DNA from: CAZYYO01 sp964650965
Lineage (GTDB): Bacteria; Bacillota; Clostridia; Lachnospirales; Lachnospiraceae
Assembly: GCA_964650965.1 (NCBI GenBank)
Contig: CAZYYO010000001.1
Location: forward strand, 52,001 to 116,000
DNA: 64,000 nucleotides
Direction: 5' to 3'
Shown: piece after piece, positions 19,057 to 27,379 of the stretch
Numbering within the stretch: the stretch's first letter is position 1
Layout of the letters: the number at the start of each line of letters is the position of its first letter
Translations under genes and position numbers: made by a program
Notes under the pieces: model-generated
What the model was told of the DNA's origin: nothing
Database searches by the model: none
What the model saw: only the letters and a program-made list of their open reading frames with translations

Positions 19057-20178
19057 ATGAAGTGTATTCATTGTGGAAAAGAAATTCATTCAGGAAGCGT
19101 ATATTGCGAACATTGTGGGAAATCTGCACAAATTGTTCCTGATTATAATATTTTAGAGGACGAAATCATTTCCTCCTATATTGATCCTGCGTTGTCACCA
19201 AAGGAAAGTCCTGTTGAAGTTCCCGTGACAACAGAGAAAAAAAAGAATATTTTTAAAAAATTATGGGGCAGAAAAAAATTACGCATTGCTATGATCTTAA
19301 GCTGGATTGTTATCGTATTGCTGATTGTTTTTTTCGCATATCGCTTTCAAACCTCCTATGGACACCAGATGTCTTTGGCACAGGAATGTGATGGAAATAA
19401 AGAGTATAAGGAAGCCATTACCCATTATCAAAAAGCAATTTCAGCAAATTCTGATTCTGTAAAAGCAAGGTGCGGTATGGGACAGGATTATATTTTCTTA
19501 GAGCAGTATCAGGACGCAGAAACGATTTTACTAGAAGCAGTGGACATTGATTCTAGTGATACCAAGGTATTTAAGCTGTTGCTAGAAGTTTATATTAAGC
19601 TAGAAGATTATGACAAAATTTATCAATTAGAAGATATGACAGAGGATAAAAAAGTACTTGCGCTGTTTCAGGAGTATGTGGTAGCCCCCCCTGTTTTTTC
19701 CTTAGATGAGGGAGAATACACGGATGATATCGTTTTGGAATTCTCTGCAGATGCATTTGTTGATGTGTATTATACCTTAAATGGACAGGATCCTGCATCC
19801 AGTCAAGGAATAAAATATCAGGAGCCTATCGAAATAAAAGATGGTACTACAAAAGTAAAAGCATGTGGAAAAAACAGCGATGGTTCCTATAGCCAGGTTA
19901 TAACCAAAACATATACCGTTACTTATAAAAATCCTGATTATGCAGTGGTTAGCCCGGCTAGTGGAACTTATACCCAGCCTACGCAGATTACCATGGAAGC
20001 GGTAGACCAGGCTAGTATTTTCTATACCTGGGATGGCTCTGTACCCTCAGCATCCTCTAATCGCTATACCGGTCCAATTCCAATGCTGGAAGGTAATAAT
20101 GTATTATCCGTTCTAGTAATTGATAAGCATGGGCTTTGTAGTGATATTTTACGATGCAATTATAAATATATGCCTTAA
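19057..20178 (+). CDS. Membrane protein with zinc ribbon, TPR repeats and chitobiase-type C-terminal repeats
   Basis: A 373-aa protein of unknown function with a clear modular plan. Residues 1-22 form a zinc ribbon with two CxxC pairs (CIHCGK, CEHCGK). Residues 75-97 are a single transmembrane helix preceded by Lys/Arg, giving a cytoplasmic N-terminus. Residues 105-210 hold TPR-like repeats (KEYKEAITHYQKAISANS and the following unit). Residues 215-370 contain two Ig-like repeats of the CHB_HEX_C type, each with YYTLNGQDP or FYTWDGSVP, inferred to be outside the cell. Ten bases separate it from folD and 16 from rlmH. Such proteins are common in Lachnospiraceae; a sensing or scaffolding role is only a guess. 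Confidence 0.8.
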   Translation: MKCIHCGKEIHSGSVYCEHCGKSAQIVPDYNILEDEIISSYIDPALSPKESPVEVPVTTEKKKNIFKKLWGRKKLRIAMILSWIVIVLLIVFFAYRFQTSYGHQMSLAQECDGNKEYKEAITHYQKAISANSDSVKARCGMGQDYIFLEQYQDAETILLEAVDIDSSDTKVFKLLLEVYIKLEDYDKIYQLEDMTEDKKVLALFQEYVVAPPVFSLDEGEYTDDIVLEFSADAFVDVYYTLNGQDPASSQGIKYQEPIEIKDGTTKVKACGKNSDGSYSQVITKTYTVTYKNPDYAVVSPASGTYTQPTQITMEAVDQASIFYTWDGSVPSASSNRYTGPIPMLEGNNVLSVLVIDKHGLCSDILRCNYKYMP

Positions 20179-20194
20179 AGCGGGATAACAAACC

Positions 20195-20674
20195 ATGAAG
20201 ATAACTGTGATATGTGTTGGAAAAGTAAAAGAAAAATTTTACAGAGATGCCATTGGAGAATATGTAAAGCGACTGCGTCGATACTGTAACCTAACTATTA
20301 TTGAAGTAGAAGATGAAAAAACCATTGAAAATGCATCTGTGCAGGTGATAGAGCAGATTAAAGATAAAGAGGGGCAGCGTATTTTAAAACATATAAGAGA
20401 TAATGATTATGTTTGCACCTTGGAAATCAAGGGGAAGGAATATGATTCTTTGGAATTGTCTAAAAAGATTGAAACCTTAGGAGTTAGTGGAACCAGCAGT
20501 ATTTGCTTTGTTATTGGTGGCTCCCTGGGACTTTCCAAAGAGGTGTGTAATAGATCAGACATGGCGTTAAGTTTTTCAAAAATGACATTTCCACATCAAC
20601 TTATGCGAGTGATTTTATTGGAACAGATTTATCGAAGCTATCGCATCATGTGTCATGAACCTTATCACAAATAA
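20195..20674 (+). CDS. rlmH: 23S rRNA (pseudouridine-1915-N3)-methyltransferase
   Basis: SPOUT methyltransferase acting on helix 69 of 23S rRNA in the assembled ribosome. The protein is 159 aa, the standard length. It opens MKITVICVGKVKEKFYRDAI; the trefoil-knot SAM site is CFVIGGSLGLSKEV near residue 108; the C-terminus KMTFPHQLMRVILLEQIYRSYRI followed by a His- and Tyr-rich tail is a signature of the family. The gene is intact. Confidence 0.96.
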   Translation: MKITVICVGKVKEKFYRDAIGEYVKRLRRYCNLTIIEVEDEKTIENASVQVIEQIKDKEGQRILKHIRDNDYVCTLEIKGKEYDSLELSKKIETLGVSGTSSICFVIGGSLGLSKEVCNRSDMALSFSKMTFPHQLMRVILLEQIYRSYRIMCHEPYHK

Positions 20675-20694
20675 GGTAGAAAAGGGGTAGTCCT

Positions 20695-21999
20695 ATGCGA
20701 ATGTATGATTTGATCATGAAGAAGAAAGAAAATCAGGAGTTGTCTAAGGAAGAAATTGATTGGATGATTCAGGGATATACCAAGGGGATCATTTTAGATT
20801 ATCAGATGTCGGCAATGTTAATGGCTATTTGTTTTACAGGATTAACGCCGCAAGAAACTCTGCATCTGACTATGGCAATGAAAAATTCCGGAGATAATGT
20901 AGATTTATCAGCCATTCCAGGGATAAAGGTGGATAAACACAGTACAGGTGGTGTAGGTGATAAGACTACGCTTATTCTTGCACCAATGATAGCAAGTCTT
21001 GGTGTTCCTGTGGCCAAAATGTCTGGAAGAGGATTGGGCCATACAGGAGGAACCATAGATAAGCTGGAATCATTTCCCGGTTTTCACACTTCTATAGAGG
21101 AATCGGTCTTTGTAGAAAATGTCAATAAAATACATATTGCAGTTGCTGGTCAGACTGCCAATCTTGTTCCAGCGGATAAAAAACTATATGCGCTTAGAGA
21201 TACTACAGCTACCGTAAATCAAATGTCACTGATTGCTAGTAGTATTATGAGTAAGAAATTAGCATCCGGTGCAGATGCCATTGTATTAGATGTTAAAACA
21301 GGAAGTGGCGCATTTATGAAGTCGTACCAGGATGCTTTCGCTTTGGCACAGGAGATGGTTTCCCTTGGAAAAAATGCGCAAAAAAAGACAGCAGCAATTA
21401 TTACCAATATGGATCAACCGCTTGGAAACGCCGTAGGTAACATCATAGAGGTGGAGGAGGCAATTGCAGCATTAAACGGACAAGGACCAAAGGATCTTAT
21501 GGAGGTTGTCTATGCATTAGGAAGCAGAATGCTGTTATTTGCCCAGATATGTAACACAAAGGAGCAGGCTTATGAGAAGATGCAACAGGCAATTGCTAAT
21601 AAATCTGCACTGCAAAAGCTTGCGGAGCTTGTGAAATATCAAGGCGGAGATGAGACCTATGTATATTATCCAGATAAATTTCCAAAAGCAAATATTGTCC
21701 GTAAAGTTTTAGCTACAGAAAATGGATATGTATCTCATATCAATAGTGAAGCAATTGGTCATGCATGTATGAGTCTTGGCGGCGGCCGTGCAGCCAAGGA
21801 AGATTCCATTGACCTTACCGTAGGTATTTATTTATATCAAAAGGTGGGGGCAAAAGTGGCAAAAAATGAGGCGTTAGCTTGTGTTTATGGTAATAACGAA
21901 GAGCAGGTATCTCAGGCAGAGCACGAGGTGCTTTCGGCATATCAAATAGACAAAAAACCCTGTGATGATTTACCTGTGATTTTTCAAGAAATTCTATAA
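20695..21999 (+). CDS. pdp: Pyrimidine-nucleoside phosphorylase
   Basis: Phosphorolysis of uridine, thymidine or deoxyuridine to base and (deoxy)ribose-1-phosphate for salvage. The protein is 434 aa, like Bacillus Pdp. The family signature KMSGRGLGHTGGTIDKLES is at about residue 109, the phosphate loop KHSTGGVGDKTTLIL at about 81, and DVKTGSGAFM at about 200. The nucleoside-phosphorylase C-terminal domain includes LGGGRAAKED. Length and the lack of extra domains favour broad-specificity Pdp over DeoA, but the two cannot be separated with certainty from sequence alone. Confidence 0.92.
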   Translation: MRMYDLIMKKKENQELSKEEIDWMIQGYTKGIILDYQMSAMLMAICFTGLTPQETLHLTMAMKNSGDNVDLSAIPGIKVDKHSTGGVGDKTTLILAPMIASLGVPVAKMSGRGLGHTGGTIDKLESFPGFHTSIEESVFVENVNKIHIAVAGQTANLVPADKKLYALRDTTATVNQMSLIASSIMSKKLASGADAIVLDVKTGSGAFMKSYQDAFALAQEMVSLGKNAQKKTAAIITNMDQPLGNAVGNIIEVEEAIAALNGQGPKDLMEVVYALGSRMLLFAQICNTKEQAYEKMQQAIANKSALQKLAELVKYQGGDETYVYYPDKFPKANIVRKVLATENGYVSHINSEAIGHACMSLGGGRAAKEDSIDLTVGIYLYQKVGAKVAKNEALACVYGNNEEQVSQAEHEVLSAYQIDKKPCDDLPVIFQEIL

Positions 22000-22007
22000 G
22001 GGTTTTT

Positions 22008-22036
22008 GAATAGAAGCGGTGATAATTTCATATAGT
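22008..22036 (+). promoter_or_regulatory. Candidate sigma-E (mother-cell) promoter of yqfC-yqfD
   Basis: GAATAGA at 22008-22014, 14 bases, then CATATAGT at 22029-22036 resembles the Bacillus sigma-E pattern (KMATATT, 14-15 bases, CATAYAHT). It precedes yqfC, which is in the sigma-E regulon of Bacillus. The start point would fall within a few bases of the yqfC ATG. Confidence 0.45.
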
Positions 22037-22041
22037 AAATT

Positions 22042-22308
22042 ATGAAAAGAGAAGCAATTGAAAATCAAAGTGCAGTTTTTGAACAATTGATTCGTGGTTC
22101 CGCGTATCTTACCATATGTGGACGTCATGAAATCCTTGTTGAAAATTATCAAAAAATCATAGAATATCATGAAAGATCAATTAAATTGCAATCTAAAAAA
22201 GAAGTAATTTCCATATCCGGTGAAGCACTTCTTATTATGTATTTTACCAGAGAGGAAATGAAGATATCTGGACTGATTACGAAAATTGAAATTGCAGAAC
22301 GCCTATGA
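22042..22308 (+). CDS. yqfC: Sporulation protein YqfC (YabP/YqfC family)
   Basis: A small 88-aa protein of the YabP/YqfC family, made in the mother cell during sporulation; the molecular role is unknown. The core ENYQKIIEYHERSIKLQSKKEVISI followed by MKISGLITKIEI matches the family's repeated beta-strand layout. An in-frame stop at 22036 limits the start to about ATG 22042, which has no evident Shine-Dalgarno. It overlaps yqfD by ATGA, so the two are translationally coupled. Identification rests mostly on the combination of size, pattern and the yqfD-phoH context. Confidence 0.8.
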   Translation: MKREAIENQSAVFEQLIRGSAYLTICGRHEILVENYQKIIEYHERSIKLQSKKEVISISGEALLIMYFTREEMKISGLITKIEIAERL

Positions 22309-23549
22309 TTCTGTCCATTATTAAATTTTTTCAAGGATATGTAAGAGTTCAACTCACCGGATATGATATAGAACGTTTTTTAAATTTATGTGGACAGAAA
22401 AACATTTTGATTTGGAACATTGCGTCCACTAAAAATGAATGTTTCTGCAATATTTCCCTTCCTGGATTTTGGAAAATTAAACCAATCTGCCATAAGACCC
22501 ATACGAAACTGAAAATTCTTCGTCGAAATGGCGTCCCTTTTGTTATGAAACGATATAAAAAGCGCTGGATTTTCTTTCTATGTTTTCTGCTTGCACTTGC
22601 TTCCTTAAAAGTTGCATCGAATCATGTGTGGAAAATACAGGTTCAGGGAAATGCAAGTATTTCTGATGATGAAATTATTTTATTCTTAGAAAATCACCAT
22701 TGTGGCTATGGAGATTCCATTCAAACGTTAGAATTAGAGGAATTAGAAGGTCTGCTTCGTAATGCTTATTCTGAAATTATATGGACATCCGTGGATTTAA
22801 AGGGAACCTGTATTACGGTATCCATAAAAGAAAATTTATTGTTATCAGATGAGAAAGATTATGCTTTTGACCAGGATAAAGGATATGATCTTATATGTGA
22901 ACGAGATGGAACGGTAACTTCTATTGTTACAAGAAATGGAACACCGGAGGTTTCTGTGGGTGCCCAGGTAAAGAAGGGACAAATTCTTATTTCGGGAAAT
23001 TTACCGATTTATAACGATGCAAAAGAAGTGATAGCATATCTTCCTGTAATAGCTGACGGAGACATCTTTATTGATTCTGATGTAACTTATGAGAAAAAAT
23101 TCCCCTTAAAGCATGTGGAGAAAAAATACACAAACCAGTCTTGGAACTTATATTATCCTGAGTTGCGTGGGGCTTATCCTAAATTTCTATTGAAACTTAT
23201 GAATAGGAATGACTGTGACCAAATGATTGAGAAAAAGCAATTATGTTTGTGGAACAATTATTATTTGCCGATATATTGGTGTCATTTAGAACAAAAACAG
23301 TTTGAAAAAGAGACGAAAAGCTACAAAAAAGAGGAAGCTATTCAAAAGGGAAATTCATATTTTGTAGATTATTGCAATAAATTACAACAAAAAGGTATCC
23401 AAACAATAGAGAAAAATGTTATGATAACCTGTAAAGATGGTTACTGCAAGATACAGGGGCAGCTAACCATTCGTAAGCAAGTGGGAAGATATCAAGAGAC
23501 CACATTGCCGGAATTACAAGATATAGATGAAGGGCAGTTAGAACAATGA
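22305..23549 (+). CDS. yqfD: Sporulation protein YqfD
   Basis: A 414-aa membrane-anchored sporulation protein. One hydrophobic helix lies at about residues 85-103 (RWIFFLCFLLALASLKVA), preceded by Lys/Arg; the following part is outside and begins with a POTRA-like unit (VWKIQVQGNASISDDEIILFLE). The soluble domain continues to the end without enzyme motifs. It is coupled to yqfC upstream and phoH downstream by ATGA overlaps, the same order as in Bacillus (yqfC-yqfD-phoH). Confidence 0.9.
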   Translation: MILSIIKFFQGYVRVQLTGYDIERFLNLCGQKNILIWNIASTKNECFCNISLPGFWKIKPICHKTHTKLKILRRNGVPFVMKRYKKRWIFFLCFLLALASLKVASNHVWKIQVQGNASISDDEIILFLENHHCGYGDSIQTLELEELEGLLRNAYSEIIWTSVDLKGTCITVSIKENLLLSDEKDYAFDQDKGYDLICERDGTVTSIVTRNGTPEVSVGAQVKKGQILISGNLPIYNDAKEVIAYLPVIADGDIFIDSDVTYEKKFPLKHVEKKYTNQSWNLYYPELRGAYPKFLLKLMNRNDCDQMIEKKQLCLWNNYYLPIYWCHLEQKQFEKETKSYKKEEAIQKGNSYFVDYCNKLQQKGIQTIEKNVMITCKDGYCKIQGQLTIRKQVGRYQETTLPELQDIDEGQLEQ

Positions 23550-24559
23550 GTCTTTGTGAAAAAGTATTAGATGTGCCTCAGGAGCACTTAGAAAATATAT
23601 TTGGACAATTTGATAAAAATATTAAATTAATTGAAAGCACTCTTAATGTTTCTTTTGTAACCAGAGGGGATTCTCTGAAACTTCTTGGTTCCAATGAAAA
23701 TGTTAAGAGTGCTTCTGATGTTGTATTAGAGCTTCTTAGATTGTCAAAAAGAGGAAATGAAATTACAGAACAAAATGTCAGATATGCCCTGTCTTTGAAG
23801 GATACGATTACAACCGGACCCTTGATTGAAATTGACAAGGATTGCATTTGTCATACCATCAGCGGTAAACCAGTGAAACCTAAAACACTAGGACAAAAGC
23901 AGTATGTAGATGAAATTCGCCAGAAAATGATTGTTTTTGGCATTGGTCCCGCGGGAACTGGTAAAACATATCTTGCAATGGCAATGGCAATTACAGCATT
24001 TCAAAAAGAAGAGGTTGGCAGGATTATTTTAACGAGACCTGCAATTGAAGCTGGAGAAAAGCTGGGATTTCTGCCAGGCGATTTACAAAGTAAAATAGAT
24101 CCCTATTTGAGACCTTTATATGATGCACTATATCAGATTATGGGTGCAGAAAGTTTTAATAAAAATATGGAAAAGGGATTAATTGAGGTTGCTCCGTTAG
24201 CCTATATGCGTGGTAGAACCTTAGATAATGCATTTATCATTTTAGATGAAGCACAAAATACCACTCCAGCGCAGATGAAGATGTTTCTAACACGTATTGG
24301 TTTTGGCTCAAAAGCGGTTATCACAGGAGATATTACACAAAAAGATTTACCATCGGGAGCTATATCAGGTCTAGATGTTGCCATGCAGGTTCTGAAAAAG
24401 GTAGAAGATATTGGAATCTGTAAACTAACAGGAAATGATGTGGTAAGACATCCGTTAGTACAGAAAATCGTTGTTGCTTATGAGAATTACGAAAAACAGG
24501 AGAGTAAAAAGGAAAAGAGGACAGGAAAGAAAAATGAACAGCGAATACGAAGAAAATAA
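23546..24559 (+). CDS. phoH: PhoH family ATPase
   Basis: A 337-aa cytoplasmic P-loop ATPase of the PhoH (PhoL) family, related to the helicase motor of superfamily 1 and thought to act in RNA metabolism together with YbeY. Walker A is GIGPAGTGKTYLAMAMA near residue 132, Walker B FIILDEAQNTTPAQMKMFLTR near 230, and the sensor-like segment ITGDITQKDLP follows. The N-terminal KH-like region is residues 20-90. It starts in an ATGA overlap with yqfD and its last 26 bases overlap the next gene. Confidence 0.95.
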   Translation: MSLCEKVLDVPQEHLENIFGQFDKNIKLIESTLNVSFVTRGDSLKLLGSNENVKSASDVVLELLRLSKRGNEITEQNVRYALSLKDTITTGPLIEIDKDCICHTISGKPVKPKTLGQKQYVDEIRQKMIVFGIGPAGTGKTYLAMAMAITAFQKEEVGRIILTRPAIEAGEKLGFLPGDLQSKIDPYLRPLYDALYQIMGAESFNKNMEKGLIEVAPLAYMRGRTLDNAFIILDEAQNTTPAQMKMFLTRIGFGSKAVITGDITQKDLPSGAISGLDVAMQVLKKVEDIGICKLTGNDVVRHPLVQKIVVAYENYEKQESKKEKRTGKKNEQRIRRK

Positions 24560-25727
24560 ACCTTCCAACACGCGTGTGATTTCACTTGTTATGATCTTTT
24601 GCTTAAATTTAGCAGCCTCTTTTTTCATGGTCTATCATAATCAGCTGTTGCTGGATGACCTGCTGTGTATCACGGCAATTGATATCATATGTTTCATGTT
24701 TTTAGTAATTGCATTATATAGAAAAAGAATTACTGGACGTATTGCATCCGGTGCTTCTACAAATTATAGAAAACTTGTAGTAATTATTGCAATCTGCTGG
24801 ATTTTAACAATGTTATCCATGGTATTACCTGATTTTTATGCGCCGGTGATATTAATCGTATTTCTTTTATCTACTACCTGTGATGATATTCTCACGTTGA
24901 CGCTAGCGTTATCCATGAATATTATGTACTGTATTACCTGTGGTGTAAGTTCCTATATGATCATATGTTATTCCCTTATGATTCTTTGCAGCACCTTATT
25001 ACTTGCTTTTTGTGATTCTTCGGCTCATTTTATAGAAATACTGATTATGTTATTTTCATTGCAAATCGTTTTTCCTGTTATTTTCTATTATTTTTCTTAT
25101 CTAGAGATGAATCGATGGGTTTTTCTTTATGGAATGATTGAGGGATTTGTTCTGTGTATTTATCTTCTATGGATTCATCCGAAATTAAAGAAAAGGATAT
25201 CGGTGGAAGAAGAGCAGAAATATAATGAAATTATCAGTGAGGATTATACTTTGGTTGTTGATATTCGTAGATTTTCCTTAGCAGAATATCATCATGCGCT
25301 TCGTGTATCTAGACTATCCTACATGTGTGCAGCGGAAATTGGTGTACATAAACAAACGGCCGCCTGTGGTGGTTTTTATTACCGATTAGGTAAAATGGAA
25401 GGAGAACCAGAGATTGATAATGCAATTCGTCTTGCTGTAAATCATTGTTTCCCCAGGGATGTGATTGAAATAATGAAAGAGTATAATGGAATTTTAAGGC
25501 TTCCCCAAACGCCTGAAAGTGCAATTGTACATATGGTGGATGCGTTGGTTACCAAAATAGAATTATTGGATTCTGATACCATGTCTAGTTCCTGGAATCA
25601 GGATATGGTGATATATCAAACATTAAATGAGTTATCCCAAAAGGGAATATATGATGATTCAGGTTTGACCATGAATCAGTTCCTTAAGGTGAGAGAGTGC
25701 TTAGTAAAGGAGGATTCCATTTTATGA
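24534..25727 (+). CDS. Membrane protein with degenerate HD domain, PgpH-like position
   Basis: A 397-aa protein with about six hydrophobic helices (residues 12-215) and a cytoplasmic C-terminal domain that looks like the HD domain of PgpH/YqfF, the c-di-AMP phosphodiesterase normally found between phoH and ybeY. Here the helix HHALRVSRLSYMCAAEIGV is kept, but the metal-binding dyad of YHDIGK is replaced in FYYRLGKM (HD to YR), and the expected HH of EEHHG is KEYNG. PQTPESAIVHMVDALV still aligns with the family. The extracellular HDED domain of PgpH is missing. Start ATG 24534 follows AGGAAAG; the frame is open further into phoH. It is probably catalytically dead, with a regulatory or structural role inferred. 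Confidence 0.75.
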   Translation: MNSEYEENKPSNTRVISLVMIFCLNLAASFFMVYHNQLLLDDLLCITAIDIICFMFLVIALYRKRITGRIASGASTNYRKLVVIIAICWILTMLSMVLPDFYAPVILIVFLLSTTCDDILTLTLALSMNIMYCITCGVSSYMIICYSLMILCSTLLLAFCDSSAHFIEILIMLFSLQIVFPVIFYYFSYLEMNRWVFLYGMIEGFVLCIYLLWIHPKLKKRISVEEEQKYNEIISEDYTLVVDIRRFSLAEYHHALRVSRLSYMCAAEIGVHKQTAACGGFYYRLGKMEGEPEIDNAIRLAVNHCFPRDVIEIMKEYNGILRLPQTPESAIVHMVDALVTKIELLDSDTMSSSWNQDMVIYQTLNELSQKGIYDDSGLTMNQFLKVRECLVKEDSIL

Positions 25728-26227
25728 CATTAAATTTAGAAGAGGAAATTCAGATTTCTTTGGATTTTCCCCATGTTGAGGTTGCAAAAGCGGTTATTAA
25801 CGAAGCTTTGGAAACAGAAGCCTTTCCATTTGAAGCAGAGGTGAATCTTACTTTGACAGATTTACAGTCTATTCAGGAAATGAATCAACAATTTCGTAAT
25901 ATTAATCGACCCACAGATGTACTTTCTTTTCCGATGCTTGATTTACCAGCACCAGGAGATTTTAGTAATATAGAAGCATTTTGTGATAATTTCAATCCAG
26001 ACAGCGGAGAAGCTTTATTAGGAGATATTGTAATCTGTATTCCAAGAATGATAGAACAGGCCAATGAATATGGACATTCCGTAAAAAGAGAGTATGCTTT
26101 TCTAATTGCTCATTCTATGTTACATTTAATGGGTTACGATCACATGGAAGCAGAGGATGCCGATGTTATGGAACAGAAGCAGAATGCTATTTTAGATCAT
26201 TTGAAAATTTCACGGTCAGAAGCATAA
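25724..26227 (+). CDS. ybeY: Endoribonuclease YbeY
   Basis: Zinc-dependent single-strand RNase for 16S rRNA 3' end maturation and ribosome quality control. The protein is 167 aa. The metal motif HSMLHLMGYDH (HxxxHxxxxxH) is near residue 124, and NRPTDVLSFP precedes it as in all YbeY. Start ATG 25724 overlaps the previous stop by ATGA and has AAAGGAGG upstream; an in-frame start at 25697 is not needed. Confidence 0.95.
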   Translation: MTLNLEEEIQISLDFPHVEVAKAVINEALETEAFPFEAEVNLTLTDLQSIQEMNQQFRNINRPTDVLSFPMLDLPAPGDFSNIEAFCDNFNPDSGEALLGDIVICIPRMIEQANEYGHSVKREYAFLIAHSMLHLMGYDHMEAEDADVMEQKQNAILDHLKISRSEA

Positions 26228-26267
26228 CACGGCACCTGATGGTGATGATATTAGGAGGAAATGAATA

Positions 26268-27365
26268 ATGACGAAAAAGAAACGGATAGTAACAATTGTA
26301 GGGATTGTTGCTGCACTGCTTTCGGTTACTGGAGGGGTTGTGATACATAACTTAAATAAAAAAGCTCCAGAAAAGCCTAAAAAAGAAGTGGTAGAGCAGG
26401 TTGATACCCATGAAGGAGAGGCAAAGAGCTATTTAACGGGTGAGTGGTTAGAGGAAGCGAAGGTCAATGCTCGGCCGGTTGCTATCATGACAGAAAACAC
26501 GAAAATATGTCAGCCTCAATATGGTTTAAACTCTGCAGGCGTTATTTATGAAGCCCCAGTAGAAGGCTCTTATACCAGATTAATGGCCATTTATGACAAT
26601 TACCAGGATTTAGAAAAAATCGGCAATGTAAGAAGCTGCCGTCCATATTATGCCTATATTGCCATGGAGTTTGATGCAATCTACGTTCATTTTGGTCAGT
26701 GTGTCTATGCCCTTGATATTCTTAATTCTGGATTAATTGATAATTTAAGCGGATTAGATGGTAAGGTGGAAAAGCTTGCATTTTATCGTACCAGTGATAG
26801 AAAAGCACCTCATAATGCATATGTAAGTGCCCAGGGAATTGCAAGTGCAATCGCAGAAAAACAGTATCCAACCACCTACGACGCTGATTATCAGGGACAT
26901 TATCTCTTTGCAGAGGATGACAGTAAAAATACATTAGCTTCAGGAACAGATGCAGCGGTTATTAAACCATATTATTTTTATAATAAACCATATTTTATTT
27001 ATGATGAAAAAACTGGATTATATCAACGTTTTCAATTTGGCGATAAGGAAATTGATGGCAATGACGGAAATCAGGTTGCAGTGACGAATATCATTTTCCA
27101 AAATGTATCCAGCTCCAATTATGATGCTACAGAATATTTGAATATTCCACTTACCGGAACGGGAGAAGGAAAATTCTTTACAGCTGGTAAGATGATCGAT
27201 ATTACCTGGAAAAAAGATGGTCAATATGGTGTAACCCATTATTACGACACTCAGGGAAATGAAATTACATTAAATCAGGGTAAAACATGGGTTTGCTTAA
27301 TTCAAAAAAGTTATGCGAATGATTCAAAGTTTTATTCCACGGTAGAGGAATTTGAAGCGCAGTAG
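26268..27365 (+). CDS. DUF3048 domain-containing membrane-anchored protein (YerB-like)
   Basis: A 365-aa protein with an N-terminal anchor (about residues 6-27, VTIVGIVAALLSVTGGVVI) and no lipobox Cys, so it is probably held by an uncleaved helix, with the rest outside. The body is DUF3048, seen in YerB: NARPVAIMTENTKICQPQYGLNSAGVIYE, SYTRLMAIYDNY and RSCRPYYAYIAMEFDAIYVHFG. The C-terminal part (VAVTNIIFQN onward) is the second DUF3048 subdomain. The function of the family is unknown. AGGAGGAAATGAAT precedes the ATG. Confidence 0.88.
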   Translation: MTKKKRIVTIVGIVAALLSVTGGVVIHNLNKKAPEKPKKEVVEQVDTHEGEAKSYLTGEWLEEAKVNARPVAIMTENTKICQPQYGLNSAGVIYEAPVEGSYTRLMAIYDNYQDLEKIGNVRSCRPYYAYIAMEFDAIYVHFGQCVYALDILNSGLIDNLSGLDGKVEKLAFYRTSDRKAPHNAYVSAQGIASAIAEKQYPTTYDADYQGHYLFAEDDSKNTLASGTDAAVIKPYYFYNKPYFIYDEKTGLYQRFQFGDKEIDGNDGNQVAVTNIIFQNVSSSNYDATEYLNIPLTGTGEGKFFTAGKMIDITWKKDGQYGVTHYYDTQGNEITLNQGKTWVCLIQKSYANDSKFYSTVEEFEAQ

Positions 27366-27379
27366 TTTAGAGGTTAATT

